From the NCBI RefSeq assembly GCF_003264365.1, contig NZ_PYAK01000001.1, positions 62,001 to 126,000 on the forward strand: a DNA stretch of 64,000 bases. Reading direction: 5' to 3'. The translations under genes were made by a program, and so were the position numbers. Below the pieces are notes generated by a model. The model was not told the DNA's origin. It searched no databases and saw nothing but the letters and a program-made list of their open reading frames with translations. This document shows, one piece after another, positions 32,881-41,025 of the stretch; the stretch's first letter is position 1; every line of letters starts with the position of its first letter. The DNA is from Micromonospora noduli. GTDB lineage: Bacteria; Actinomycetota; Actinomycetes; Mycobacteriales; Micromonosporaceae.

Positions 32881-33316
32881 GAAGGGTCCTTCTGCCATCG
32901 AGCTGAGCGGAGACGGCACGGCGGCGCGTCCTGGACGGACGCGGCGCGACAACGTGCCCTGGATGCGGCGCGGCGGTGCGCCACAGCGACCGGTCGCGCG
33001 TACGACCGAAATGCCCGGCTCGGGGTGGACCTGTCAGCCGCCGACGGCCCGGTCCCCCGGACCCCGGCGACGCCCACCCTCAATCTATTGATACACGACT
33101 ATCCAATCAAGCGTCGGCGGCGCTCTCCCGCCGCGTCGATCATGCAGTTTCAGTTGTCGACATAGATTGAATGCCCCTTATGTCGGGACAGCAAGTGCAA
33201 GATCGACGAGCAAGGGACACGAAAAGAATGCCCCGGCCCGTGTCGATCCGCAGGCCGCCCGTTCGACGTGGGGATGCTGGGGCCGGGAGACGGCCCCGTC
33301 GGACGAGGAGAACGCG
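32881..33316. other. 436-base divergent intergenic region
   Basis: Region without genes between the CBM2 protein and the YCII protein. The half next to CBM2 is plain GC-rich leader. At 33080-33170 it is AT-richer and holds two inverted copies of ATAGATTGA (33080-33088 on the minus strand, 33162-33170 on the plus). Both look like -10 regions of opposing promoters. A short hairpin (33279-33285 with 33291-33297) lies in the YCII leader just before its ribosome-binding site. Confidence 0.6.
33082..33110 (-). promoter_or_regulatory. sigma70-like promoter of the CBM2 gene
   Basis: On the minus strand, TTGATT (33110-33105) is separated by 17 bases from TAGATT (33087-33082). This is a consensus-like -35/-10 pair with ideal spacing. 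Confidence 0.6.
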
Positions 33317-33703
33317 ATGTCGAAGTACATGTTGATCATGCGGGGCACCGATGAGACGAACGCGGCCATGATGGCCAACCTCGACGAGATAATGGCCTCC
33401 ACCCGCCAGTTCATCGAGGACATGATGAAGGCCGACGTTCTCGTCGCGGCCGAAGGGCTGGACGATCCGCGCCAGGGCGTCGTGGTCGACTTCGGTGGAG
33501 AGGCACCGGTGGTCACCGACGGTCCGTACGGCGAGACCAGGGAGTTGTTCGGCGGCTACTTCCTGCTCGATGTCGCCACGAAACAGGAGGCGGTCGAGTG
33601 GGCGAGGCGGGTCCCGGCGGTCCGCGGGTCCAAGATCGAGGTCCGGCGGGTGGCCGAGGCCGACGAGGTCCCGCAGGGCGGCGAGAGCAACGGCCAGGTC
33701 TGA
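33317..33703 (+). CDS. YCII/DGPF-domain protein
   Basis: Small ferredoxin-like-fold protein of 128 residues from the YCII-related (DGPF) family. The name-giving segment is VVTDGPYGETRELFGGYFL (~72-90), and the N-terminus is KYMLIMRG. Its biochemical role is unknown. Genes of this family are typically paired with ECF42-group sigma factors, as here: the stop TGA shares a base with the sigma ATG. GAGGAG lies six bases before ATG 33317. The open frame upstream to 33167 is not used. Confidence 0.85.
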   Translation: MSKYMLIMRGTDETNAAMMANLDEIMASTRQFIEDMMKADVLVAAEGLDDPRQGVVVDFGGEAPVVTDGPYGETRELFGGYFLLDVATKQEAVEWARRVPAVRGSKIEVRRVAEADEVPQGGESNGQV

Positions 33704-34917
33704 TGGGTACGGCCGACGTCGAGGCCGTCTGGCGGATCGAGTCGGCGCGGATCGTGGCCGCGCTGACCCGGTTCACCGGTGATTTCGGGCTGGCCGAGGA
33801 CGCCGCCCAGGAGGCGGTGGCCGAGGCGCTGGTCTCCTGGCCGCGTGCCTCTCCGGCCAATCCGGCCGGGTGGCTGATGGCCACGGCCCGACGGCGGGCG
33901 ATCGACGCGATCCGCCGCCGGGTCGCCCTCCAGGAGCGATACGCCCTGTTGGCGGCCGATCCCGCGTTCGATCAGGAGATCGACCCCGACCGGATCGACG
34001 ACGACGTGCTGGCGCTGATGTTCGTCAGCTGCCACCCGGTGCTCTCCCGCGAGGCGCGGGTGGCGCTGACCCTGCGGGTGGTCGGCGGCCTGTCCACCGA
34101 GGAGATCGCCCGCGCGTTCCTGGTGCCGGTGCCGACCGTGCAGGCCCGCATCACCCGGGGCAAGAAGGCGATCGCAGCGGCCGGGGTGCCGTTCGAGCTC
34201 CCGCCGGCCGGCGAGCGCCGGGAGCGGCTGGGCGGTGTCCTCAGCGTCCTCTACGTGATCTTCACGGAGGGTTCGACGGCCACGTCGGGCGACCGGCTGC
34301 TCCGCCCCGACGTGGCGTACGAGGCGATCCGGCTGGCCCGCACACTTGCCGCGCTACAGCCGGACGAGCCGGAGGTGCACGGCCTGCTCGCCCTGTGCGA
34401 GCTGACGGCCGCGCGCTTCCCGGCCCGTACCGACCCGGACGGCACCCCGATCCTCCTTGACGACCAGGACCGCCGACTGTGGGATTTCCCGGCGATCCGC
34501 CGTGGGCTGACCGCGCTGGCCAGGGCAAAGCAACGCGGCCTCGGCCCCTACGGTCTACAGGCCGCGATCGCGGCCACGCACGCGTCGGCACCCTCGGTCG
34601 AGGAGACCGACTGGGCCCGGATCGTCCGGCTCTACGAGACGCTCGGCCGGGTCGCGCCCTCGCCGGTGGTCGAACTCAACCGAGCCGTCGCCGTCGCCAT
34701 GGCCTCGGGTCCGGCGCCAGCCCTGGCCATGGTGGACGAGCTGATCGCCTCCAACCGGCTCCCCGGGTCGCACCTCGTCCCGACCGTACGCGGCGAGCTG
34801 CTGACCCGCCTCGGCCGGCTTCCGGAGGCGCGTGCCGAACTGGAGCTGGCCGCGCGGCTCTGCGCCAATCAGCGCGAACGCGCGGTGCTGCTCGGCAAGG
34901 CGGCCGCGCTGAGCTGA
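33703..34917 (+). CDS. ECF sigma factor with C-terminal TPR extension, ECF42 type
   Basis: RNA polymerase sigma factor of 404 residues. Sigma2 region ~10-75 (FGLAEDAAQEAVAEALVSW; AGWLMATARRRAIDAIRR), sigma4 region ~110-165 (LRVVGGLSTEEIARAFLVP; VQARITRGKKAI), then a ~230-residue extension ending in TPR-like helices. The extension contains YVIFTEGST and LDDQDRRLWD, which are characteristic of the ECF42 group. In that group no anti-sigma factor is linked; the extension itself is thought to control activity and the target is usually the adjacent DGPF/YCII gene. Its ATG overlaps the YCII stop by one base. Confidence 0.9.
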   Translation: MGTADVEAVWRIESARIVAALTRFTGDFGLAEDAAQEAVAEALVSWPRASPANPAGWLMATARRRAIDAIRRRVALQERYALLAADPAFDQEIDPDRIDDDVLALMFVSCHPVLSREARVALTLRVVGGLSTEEIARAFLVPVPTVQARITRGKKAIAAAGVPFELPPAGERRERLGGVLSVLYVIFTEGSTATSGDRLLRPDVAYEAIRLARTLAALQPDEPEVHGLLALCELTAARFPARTDPDGTPILLDDQDRRLWDFPAIRRGLTALARAKQRGLGPYGLQAAIAATHASAPSVEETDWARIVRLYETLGRVAPSPVVELNRAVAVAMASGPAPALAMVDELIASNRLPGSHLVPTVRGELLTRLGRLPEARAELELAARLCANQRERAVLLGKAAALS

Positions 34918-34975
34918 CTGCTCCAACACCGCTGGCCGAATCCCGAAGGCCGCTCGTCCGCCCGTGGTCGCAGGC

Positions 34976-35638
34976 TCAGATCTGCGTTCTCGCCTGCTCG
35001 ATGTGCCGGGCGATGGCGTGCGCGCCGTGCGTACGTGCGATGGCGTGCGCCTCGTCGAGGATGGCGAGCGCATCCGCGCCGCGATCCTGGGCGGCGGCAA
35101 TGTAGGCCAGTCCGATCATGTTGGAGGCCGTGCCCGCCAGCGCTCCGACCTCCCGGCGCAGCCGGGTTGACTCCTCCAGCCGCTCGCGTGCCTCGTCCAG
35201 CCGGCCGGCGGCGTGCGCCGCGATGCCCAGGTGCCGGAGCGCCTCCGACCGGGTCGGCTTGTCGCCGGTCTGCGCCGCCAGCCGGCAGGACCGCTCCAGG
35301 TACGGAATTGCGGTTTCGTCGTCACGTCGGATGAACTGGTGCAGACAACCAATCCAGAACAACGCCTCGGCCTCCCCGCGCGGGTCCCCCAGTGCCCGGT
35401 ACAGCTCGAGCGCACGCTCGAACAGCGGCAGCTCGGCGGGATCCTCGGTAGGCGACGAGCCGGCGTCGGCGGGCGCGCTCTGAAACCGGGCGTGCAGGAT
35501 CATCCCCCGCGCCAACGCCGCATCGGCCTCGACGGCGTGCAGACCCTGCTCGGCGTCTCTCAGCCCGCTGGTGTCGCCGCCGAACACCGCCCGTTCATAG
35601 ATCTCTCGGGCCCGTACGATCCGATCGTCGGTGCTCAT
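34976..35638 (-). CDS. tetratricopeptide-repeat protein
   Basis: Cytoplasmic helical protein of 220 residues with about four TPR-like helix pairs: FERALELYRALGDPRGEAEA, AIPYLERSCRLAAQTGD, ALRHLGIAAHAAGRLDEARE, and a final ALAILDEAHAIARTHGAH. TPRs mediate protein contacts; no catalytic part is seen. ATG 35638 follows a G-rich stretch that only loosely fits a ribosome-binding site. It is divergent from the SigE-family sigma factor gene and convergent with the ECF42 gene. No partner is evident. Confidence 0.75.
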   Translation of the reverse strand: MSTDDRIVRAREIYERAVFGGDTSGLRDAEQGLHAVEADAALARGMILHARFQSAPADAGSSPTEDPAELPLFERALELYRALGDPRGEAEALFWIGCLHQFIRRDDETAIPYLERSCRLAAQTGDKPTRSEALRHLGIAAHAAGRLDEARERLEESTRLRREVGALAGTASNMIGLAYIAAAQDRGADALAILDEAHAIARTHGAHAIARHIEQARTQI

Positions 35639-35826
35639 CCTCGCCCCCGCTGGCATCGCCGCTACCGTCCTAGGTCCGGCAGCCTAATCGGCAGACCGCC
35701 GGGCCGGCCCGCCCGAACACCAGATCAGGAAGCATGCAACCCCCGGACGGGAGGGCCGCGTCGTACGGCCGTGACAGTCAGCGCAGAGAACAGACCCGTG
35801 CTGGTCGCCGGAGAGGACAGACCCCG

Positions 35827-36318
35827 GTGAGGCGGGCCGACGAGACAGATTTCCACGACTTCGTCGCGGGCCGGATGGATCGCTGGCGGCGCAGCGCGTT
35901 CCTGCTCTGCCAGGACTGGCACACCGCCGACGACGTCGTGTCGGTGACCGTGGCAAAGCTCTACCGAAACTGGCGCACGGCGGGTCGGGCGGATAATCGT
36001 GACGCGTACGCCCAGCGGGTCCTGACCCGCACCTGGCTCGACGAGCGGCGCCGGCCCTGGAAGCGGCGCGAACAGGCGAGCGCGACGCTGCCGGACGTGC
36101 CCGTGGCGGGCCCGGAGACGGTCACCGACCGCGAAGGACTCGCCGCGTTGCTGCGCTCCCTCGGCCCCAAGCAGCGGGCGGTGCTCGTGCTCCGCTACTA
36201 CCTGGACTGTTCGGTGGAGGAAACCGCGCAGATCCTCGGCATCTCCACCGGCACCGTCAAGAGTCAGTCGGCACGTGGGTTGGCGAACCTGCGCGCCGTC
36301 GTCACCGGCCAGTCCTGA
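35827..36318 (+). CDS. SigE-family ECF sigma factor
   Basis: Sigma factor of 163 residues of the SigE/SigM-like actinomycete group. Sigma2 contains FVAGRMDRWRRSAFLLCQDW and HTADDVVSVTVAKLYRNW; sigma4 contains LGPKQRAVLVLRYYLDCSVEE and a helix-turn-helix LGISTGTVKSQSARGLANL. GTG 35827 is chosen because family members begin a few residues before the FxxxVxxRM segment; an in-frame ATG at 35734 would add 31 atypical residues. The next gene, 14 bases downstream, codes for a one-helix membrane protein, the usual position for an anti-sigma partner. Confidence 0.88.
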   Translation: MRRADETDFHDFVAGRMDRWRRSAFLLCQDWHTADDVVSVTVAKLYRNWRTAGRADNRDAYAQRVLTRTWLDERRRPWKRREQASATLPDVPVAGPETVTDREGLAALLRSLGPKQRAVLVLRYYLDCSVEETAQILGISTGTVKSQSARGLANLRAVVTGQS

Positions 36319-36332
36319 GGAAGAGGCAGCAG

Positions 36333-37181
36333 ATGGGTCACCAGTTGTTCGACGAGTTGATCGGGACGCCACCGCCGCCCCGGGTGGACGTGGAGGGCAT
36401 CGTCCGGCGCGAGCGGCGCGCGAGCCGCGCCCGACTGGTCGGCGGTCCGCTGGCCGCTGTCCTGGCGGTGGCGGTCGGCGTCGGTGTCGGTGTCGCCGTA
36501 CACGATCAGGAGCCCAGCCGGCCGCTGGCCGCGCCCTCCCCCACGGCCCCGGACACCGGCTTCCGTCTGGTTTTCGATACCGACGCGAGCGCCGAGGCCA
36601 GCGCGGAGCGCCTTGGCGCGGAGTTCGATGCCGCGCTGCGTGCGGTGGCGCCCGGGTCGACGTGGTTCTGGATCCCCGACCACGTGGGCGAGGCCCGCCA
36701 GCCGGACGGGCGGCCGCCGGTGTTCACCCACAACGGCCGGGACGACATGGTCGGCGGCGGATCCGGTGTGTCGTATCGGGGACGGAAAGGCCCGCTGGGG
36801 GTGTCCATTTTTTTCGACGTTCTCGATCCGGCGCCGACGGGCCGCCCTGTCGACCCCTCGGCGCCCGAGGGGCCTGCCGGATTCCACTGGCCGTGTGAGC
36901 TGCCGGAGGGTGCGGGAGACAACCGCTACCACCGCGCCTGTGTGGCGGGGACGACCCCCGGCGGCCTCCGGATGAAGACCGAGACGTTGACCGGAAAGCG
37001 AACCGCGAGCGTGCAGCACATCGTCTCGATCCAACTGCCCGGCAACCGGGCGCTCAGCGCGAGCGTCAGCAACATGGTGGGGGTCGACGAGCAGGCCGTC
37101 GCCGCACAGTCGGAGCCGCCGCTCTCCGCCGAGCAGCTGAGGGCCGTCGCGGTACGGGTCGCCGAGCGGGTCAGGGCCTGA
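36333..37181 (+). CDS. membrane protein paired with the SigE-family sigma factor
   Basis: Protein of 282 residues: a short cytoplasmic N-terminus (~1-34, with PPRVDVEGIVRRERRASRAR), one transmembrane helix (~35-56, Val/Gly/Ala-rich), and a large external domain. That domain contains two cysteines (WPCELPEG, RACVAGT) and acidic patches. The layout suits an anti-sigma or sensor, but the cytoplasmic part lacks the HxxxCxxC zinc motif of classical ZAS domains. If it is an anti-sigma factor it must bind differently. GAAGAGG precedes ATG 36333 and the spacing from the sigma gene (14 bases) indicates co-transcription. Confidence 0.65.
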   Translation: MGHQLFDELIGTPPPPRVDVEGIVRRERRASRARLVGGPLAAVLAVAVGVGVGVAVHDQEPSRPLAAPSPTAPDTGFRLVFDTDASAEASAERLGAEFDAALRAVAPGSTWFWIPDHVGEARQPDGRPPVFTHNGRDDMVGGGSGVSYRGRKGPLGVSIFFDVLDPAPTGRPVDPSAPEGPAGFHWPCELPEGAGDNRYHRACVAGTTPGGLRMKTETLTGKRTASVQHIVSIQLPGNRALSASVSNMVGVDEQAVAAQSEPPLSAEQLRAVAVRVAERVRA

Positions 37182-37227
37182 CGGTCGGGATAATGAGCTA
37201 TCGATTGCCTGAGCAGCTGGAGCCCGC

Positions 37228-37581
37228 ATGCGCGTCATTCGCATTCTGCCCAACCTTCCGGTGGCTGACGTCGGCGCCGCGAAGGGCTTCTACACCGACT
37301 TTCTCGGTCTGAGCACCGAGGCATTCAATCTGGGTTGGGTGGCCCGCTACACCTCACCCGACCCCGACGTGGCCGTGCAGCTCGTCTCCGGCGACGCGAC
37401 AGCACCCGAGGATTCGGTCATCAGCGTGCAGGTGGATGACGTGGACGGCGCCTATGCCGAGGCACAGCGGCTCGGCTACGAGATCGTGCACCCGCTGACC
37501 ACCGAGCCGTGGGGTGTGCGCAGGTTCTTCGTCCGCGCCCCGGACGGCAACGTCATCAACGTGGCGGCTCACCGCTCCTGA
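37228..37581 (+). CDS. VOC/glyoxalase-fold protein
   Basis: Small cytoplasmic protein of 117 residues with two beta-alpha-beta-beta-beta modules of the vicinal-oxygen-chelate fold. VADVGAAKGFYTDFLGL (~11-27) and the C-terminal FFVRAPDGNVINVAAH are typical. Members include glyoxalases, bleomycin-binding proteins and dioxygenases; metal-ligand positions are not conserved clearly enough to name the reaction. CTGGAG precedes ATG 37228. Confidence 0.82.
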   Translation: MRVIRILPNLPVADVGAAKGFYTDFLGLSTEAFNLGWVARYTSPDPDVAVQLVSGDATAPEDSVISVQVDDVDGAYAEAQRLGYEIVHPLTTEPWGVRRFFVRAPDGNVINVAAHRS

Positions 37582-37592
37582 GGTGATCTCGA

Positions 37593-37608
37593 CAATCCCG
37601 AGGGATTG
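37593..37608. promoter_or_regulatory. 16-bp palindrome upstream of the GH95-like gene
   Basis: CAATCCC-GA-GGGATTG: a 7-bp inverted repeat with a 2-base centre. The tight centre argues for a protein-binding site instead of a hairpin. It overlaps the first bases of TTGACC (37606-37611), a possible -35. Confidence 0.35.
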
Positions 37609-37625
37609 ACCCTCACAGACGTCCA

Positions 37626-37640
37626 ATGTTAACTGCACAT
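37626..37640. promoter_or_regulatory. ATGTTAAC operator-like box, GH95-like gene
   Basis: ATGTTAACTGCACAT (arms ATGT/ACAT) lies 15 bases downstream of TTGACC, where a -10 would be. The same ATGTTAAC octamer occurs in the promoter of the GH43 gene at 54675. A shared LacI-type repressor is a reasonable guess. Confidence 0.45.
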
Positions 37641-37802
37641 CAACGATGTGGATCGATGTTCATCCGGTTGCCGTCAACCCGGCGCGGTGGCATCGCTCCG
37701 CGTCGTCTCGACATCGCCCTCGTTTCGGCGGACGTGGGCACACCGGGGCACTTCCCGGGGTGCGAGGCCTGCATCCGCGACGATCCAGAGGAGATCGTGT
37801 CG

Positions 37803-40800
37803 ATGAAGTTGACGCCGCCGCTACGAATCGCGCTCGCTGTCCTGCTCGCCGGTGGTGTCGTCGCCGTCGGGCCGGCCAGGCCAGCGACCGCGGCACCCAC
37901 GGACGCCGCGTTCGGGACCAGCACCGGGACGTTGAACGTCAACCGGGCCGCCTACCTGTCGAAGCACGACATCGTCTACAACCGCCCGAACACGAACCCC
38001 CTGCACGGGCTGACCGTCGGCAACGGCCGCACCGGCGCCATGGTGTGGAACAACAACGGTCTGACCGCCCAGGTCTCCGGTGTCGACCTGGCGCAGCAGT
38101 CGACCTACGCCGCCGGGTTGGTCAACCTGTACAGCAACCCGCAGCTCGACACCGGCTACACCACGTTCCAGCAACGTCTCTCGCTGTACGACGGGACGCT
38201 GACCACGAAGTACGACAGCAATCGCACCGTCACGGTGCTGGGTGCGCCCAACTCCGAGGTGATGGGCATCCACGTCGAGGACACCAGACCCGGGGTCAGC
38301 AGCGTCGGGCTCGACCTGAGCCTGTGGGACATGAACACCGTCCAGAACATCGCGGACGTCCCCGACCTCGACACCTGGCGTACCGTCTCGACCTTCGCCG
38401 ACGCCGCCGGCGTCGGGTTGAGCCGTGGGCAGACCGACGCGAACAACTTCGGGTACACCCTGGCGGCCACCGTCGAGGGGGCGTCGTACTCGTCCCAGGT
38501 GGTCAACGGCACCCGGGTCCGGCTGACGATCACCCCCACATCGAGCTACACGGTGTGGTTCACCGCGGCCAGCCGGATCAACTCACCGGGCCTGAACTCG
38601 GTGACCCAGGCGAAGAACCAGTTGGCGGCGGCCAAGGCCACCGGCTACGCCACCACGTTGAACAACTACCGCAACTGGTGGCACGACTTCTGGGTCAGGT
38701 CGTTCGTCCAGTACTCCAACGCGGGCGGCGACGCCGACTACCTGGAGAACGTCTACTACCTGGCGACCTACATGATCGCGGCGGGCGGCTACGGCACCTA
38801 CCCGCTGCACTTCATCAACGGGGTCTTCCGGGCGACCCAGGACACCTCGAAGTGGAGCAACGGTTACTGGTACTGGAACCAACGGGACGTCTACAACTCG
38901 TTCCTGGCCAGCAACCACGTCGACCTGATGGCCGGTTTCAACAGGCTCTACAGCCGCAACCTCTCCGCGCTGAAGTCGTACACCACCACCCGGTACGGCA
39001 GCGACGGGCTCTGGGTGCCCGAGACGATGGGCTGGGACGGCAACGCCCGGGGCACGATCAACAGCGACTACGTCAACGACACCTACTCGACCGGCACCGA
39101 GGCCGCCTACAACATGTACCTGCAGTACCGGTACAGCAACGACGAGACGTACCTGCGCAACACCGCCTACCCGTACATGCGGGAGGCGGTGAAGTTCTAC
39201 GAGGACATGCTCGACCACGACAGCGCCACCGGCCGGTGGTACATGGCCAGCTCGAACGCCCACGAGACGTACTGGGACGTCCGCAACGCCATCACCGACC
39301 TGGCGGCGGTGCGGCTGCTCTTCCCGCTCACCATCCAGGTGAGCCAGCAACTCGGCCTCGACGCCGGGCTGCGGGCAAACTGGCAGACCATCGTCAACAA
39401 CCTGGCCCCCTACCAGGTGCAGAACGGGGCGTACCTGCCGCACGACCCACCGATCGCGCAGACCCGCAACAACGAGAACGTGGCGCTGGAGTTGGCGTGG
39501 CCCTACGACCAGACCGGCATCGGCTACCCCGACCAGCAGACCGCGATCACCACCTGGAACGTGCGGCCCCACCCGTACGGCAACGTCTGGTCCAACGACC
39601 ACGTGCACGCCGCCCGGCTCGGCCTCGGCGACCAGGCCTTCCAGGGCATGCGGACGATGCTGCAGAAGTACCAGAACTACCCGAACGGGATGACCAACAA
39701 CACCAACGGCGTCTTCGAGTACCTCGGCGTCCACCTGACGGCGATGAACGAGTCCTTGCTCCAGTCGTACAACGACAAGATCCGGGTGTTCCCGGCCGCG
39801 CCGACCGATGCCAGCTTCGTCGGGAGGTTCACCCTGCTCGCCAAGGACGGCTTCCTGGTCAGCTCGGAGCGCGAGGCCGGCGAGACCAAGTACGTGGGGC
39901 TGCGCAGCCAGTACGGCAAGACGGCCCGGGTGGTGAACCCGTGGGGCGGCCAGGAGGTCCGGGTCCGTCGTACCTCGGACAACGCCGTGCTGACCACCAC
40001 CTCGGCCGCCGAGATCAGCTTCGCCACCGCGGCGAACACTGTGTACGTGGTGGAGCGCACCGCCAAACCGCTGTCGACGTACGCGACCAGCACGTTGACC
40101 GGCACCGCCAACCAGGGCGAGAAGAGCCTGTCCGGCACCGCCTCGACACTGGGTCTCGGCGGCGCGGGCGGTGGCGGGCTGGTCAACGACACGATGCTGA
40201 CCTACGACGCCAACTGGCACCACACCACCACCCGGGGGTACGGCGACCACAACGACGACACCCACCACAGCACCACTGTCGGCTCGGCGGCCAGCTACAC
40301 CTTCACCGGCACCGGGGTGGAGTACCTGTCCGAGCGGTTCAGCGACATGGGCAACGTCGACGTCTACCTGGACAACGTGTTCCAGGCCAACGTCAACCTG
40401 AACATCGCCGGCGCCCGCCAGGCGCAGCAGGTGGTGTTCCGCAAGACCGGGCTGGCCAACGGCTCCCACACGATCCGCATCGTCAACAAGACCACCTCCG
40501 TGGGCATGGTCGACGCGTTGCGGATCCTCACCGGCGGCACACCGGCGACCGGGGCGGTCGCGCTGCGGGCCCAGGCGAACGGCCGGTACGTCAGCGCCAC
40601 CAGTGCCGGCGCGGGCAACCTCGTCGCGTCCGCCGCCAGCGTCGGCAGCTCGGAGCAGTTCGACCAGGTCGACCTCGGCGGCGGCACCATCGCCCTGCGG
40701 GCCCGGGTCAACAACCAGATCGTCTGCGCCGAGAACGCCGGTGCCAACCCGCTGATCGCCAACCGGGCGTCCGCCGGATCGTGGGAGACCTTCGCCCTGG

Positions 40801-40943
40801 TCCGCAACACCGACGGCTCGGTCAGCCTGCGGGCGACGGTGAACAACAGGTACGTGGTCGCGGAGAACGGCGGGGCCGAGGCGCTTGTCGCGAACCGGGA
40901 CGCGATCGGTCCCTGGGAGAAGTTCGACCTGATCACCCTCTGA
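37803..40943 (+). CDS. secreted GH95-like glycoside hydrolase with beta-trefoil module
   Basis: Exported protein of 1046 residues. Signal peptide (~1-30); N-terminal beta-sandwich with HGLTVGNGRTGAMVWNNNG (~62-80), the opening seen in GH95 and DUF5703-type enzymes; a large (alpha/alpha)6-barrel (~270-690, Trp/Tyr/Asn-rich, with ETMGWDGNARG and AHETYWDVRNA); a jelly-roll module (~770-910) with TYDANWHHTT; and a C-terminal fascin-like beta-trefoil with three repeats of LRAxxNxxYVxAxxxGxxxLxA. GH95 enzymes release L-fucose or L-galactose residues; the true specificity is unknown. ATG 37803 is nine bases after GAGGAG. It is followed 82 bases later by the ThuA protein gene, possibly in one operon. 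Confidence 0.72.
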   Translation: MKLTPPLRIALAVLLAGGVVAVGPARPATAAPTDAAFGTSTGTLNVNRAAYLSKHDIVYNRPNTNPLHGLTVGNGRTGAMVWNNNGLTAQVSGVDLAQQSTYAAGLVNLYSNPQLDTGYTTFQQRLSLYDGTLTTKYDSNRTVTVLGAPNSEVMGIHVEDTRPGVSSVGLDLSLWDMNTVQNIADVPDLDTWRTVSTFADAAGVGLSRGQTDANNFGYTLAATVEGASYSSQVVNGTRVRLTITPTSSYTVWFTAASRINSPGLNSVTQAKNQLAAAKATGYATTLNNYRNWWHDFWVRSFVQYSNAGGDADYLENVYYLATYMIAAGGYGTYPLHFINGVFRATQDTSKWSNGYWYWNQRDVYNSFLASNHVDLMAGFNRLYSRNLSALKSYTTTRYGSDGLWVPETMGWDGNARGTINSDYVNDTYSTGTEAAYNMYLQYRYSNDETYLRNTAYPYMREAVKFYEDMLDHDSATGRWYMASSNAHETYWDVRNAITDLAAVRLLFPLTIQVSQQLGLDAGLRANWQTIVNNLAPYQVQNGAYLPHDPPIAQTRNNENVALELAWPYDQTGIGYPDQQTAITTWNVRPHPYGNVWSNDHVHAARLGLGDQAFQGMRTMLQKYQNYPNGMTNNTNGVFEYLGVHLTAMNESLLQSYNDKIRVFPAAPTDASFVGRFTLLAKDGFLVSSEREAGETKYVGLRSQYGKTARVVNPWGGQEVRVRRTSDNAVLTTTSAAEISFATAANTVYVVERTAKPLSTYATSTLTGTANQGEKSLSGTASTLGLGGAGGGGLVNDTMLTYDANWHHTTTRGYGDHNDDTHHSTTVGSAASYTFTGTGVEYLSERFSDMGNVDVYLDNVFQANVNLNIAGARQAQQVVFRKTGLANGSHTIRIVNKTTSVGMVDALRILTGGTPATGAVALRAQANGRYVSATSAGAGNLVASAASVGSSEQFDQVDLGGGTIALRARVNNQIVCAENAGANPLIANRASAGSWETFALVRNTDGSVSLRATVNNRYVVAENGGAEALVANRDAIGPWEKFDLITL

Positions 40944-41025
40944 CGCCGGAGCCGGTGGGCCGTGCCGGCCCGCCGGCCGGCAATGCCGCGCCCGACCGTC
41001 CACCCCCTCCCACAAGGAGCCCCGC

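Noticed and set aside
33080..33170. Inverted nine-mers 91 bp apart as ends of a miniature transposon
   Set aside because: No target-site duplication and both copies are explained as -10 regions of divergent promoters, the left one with a proper -35.
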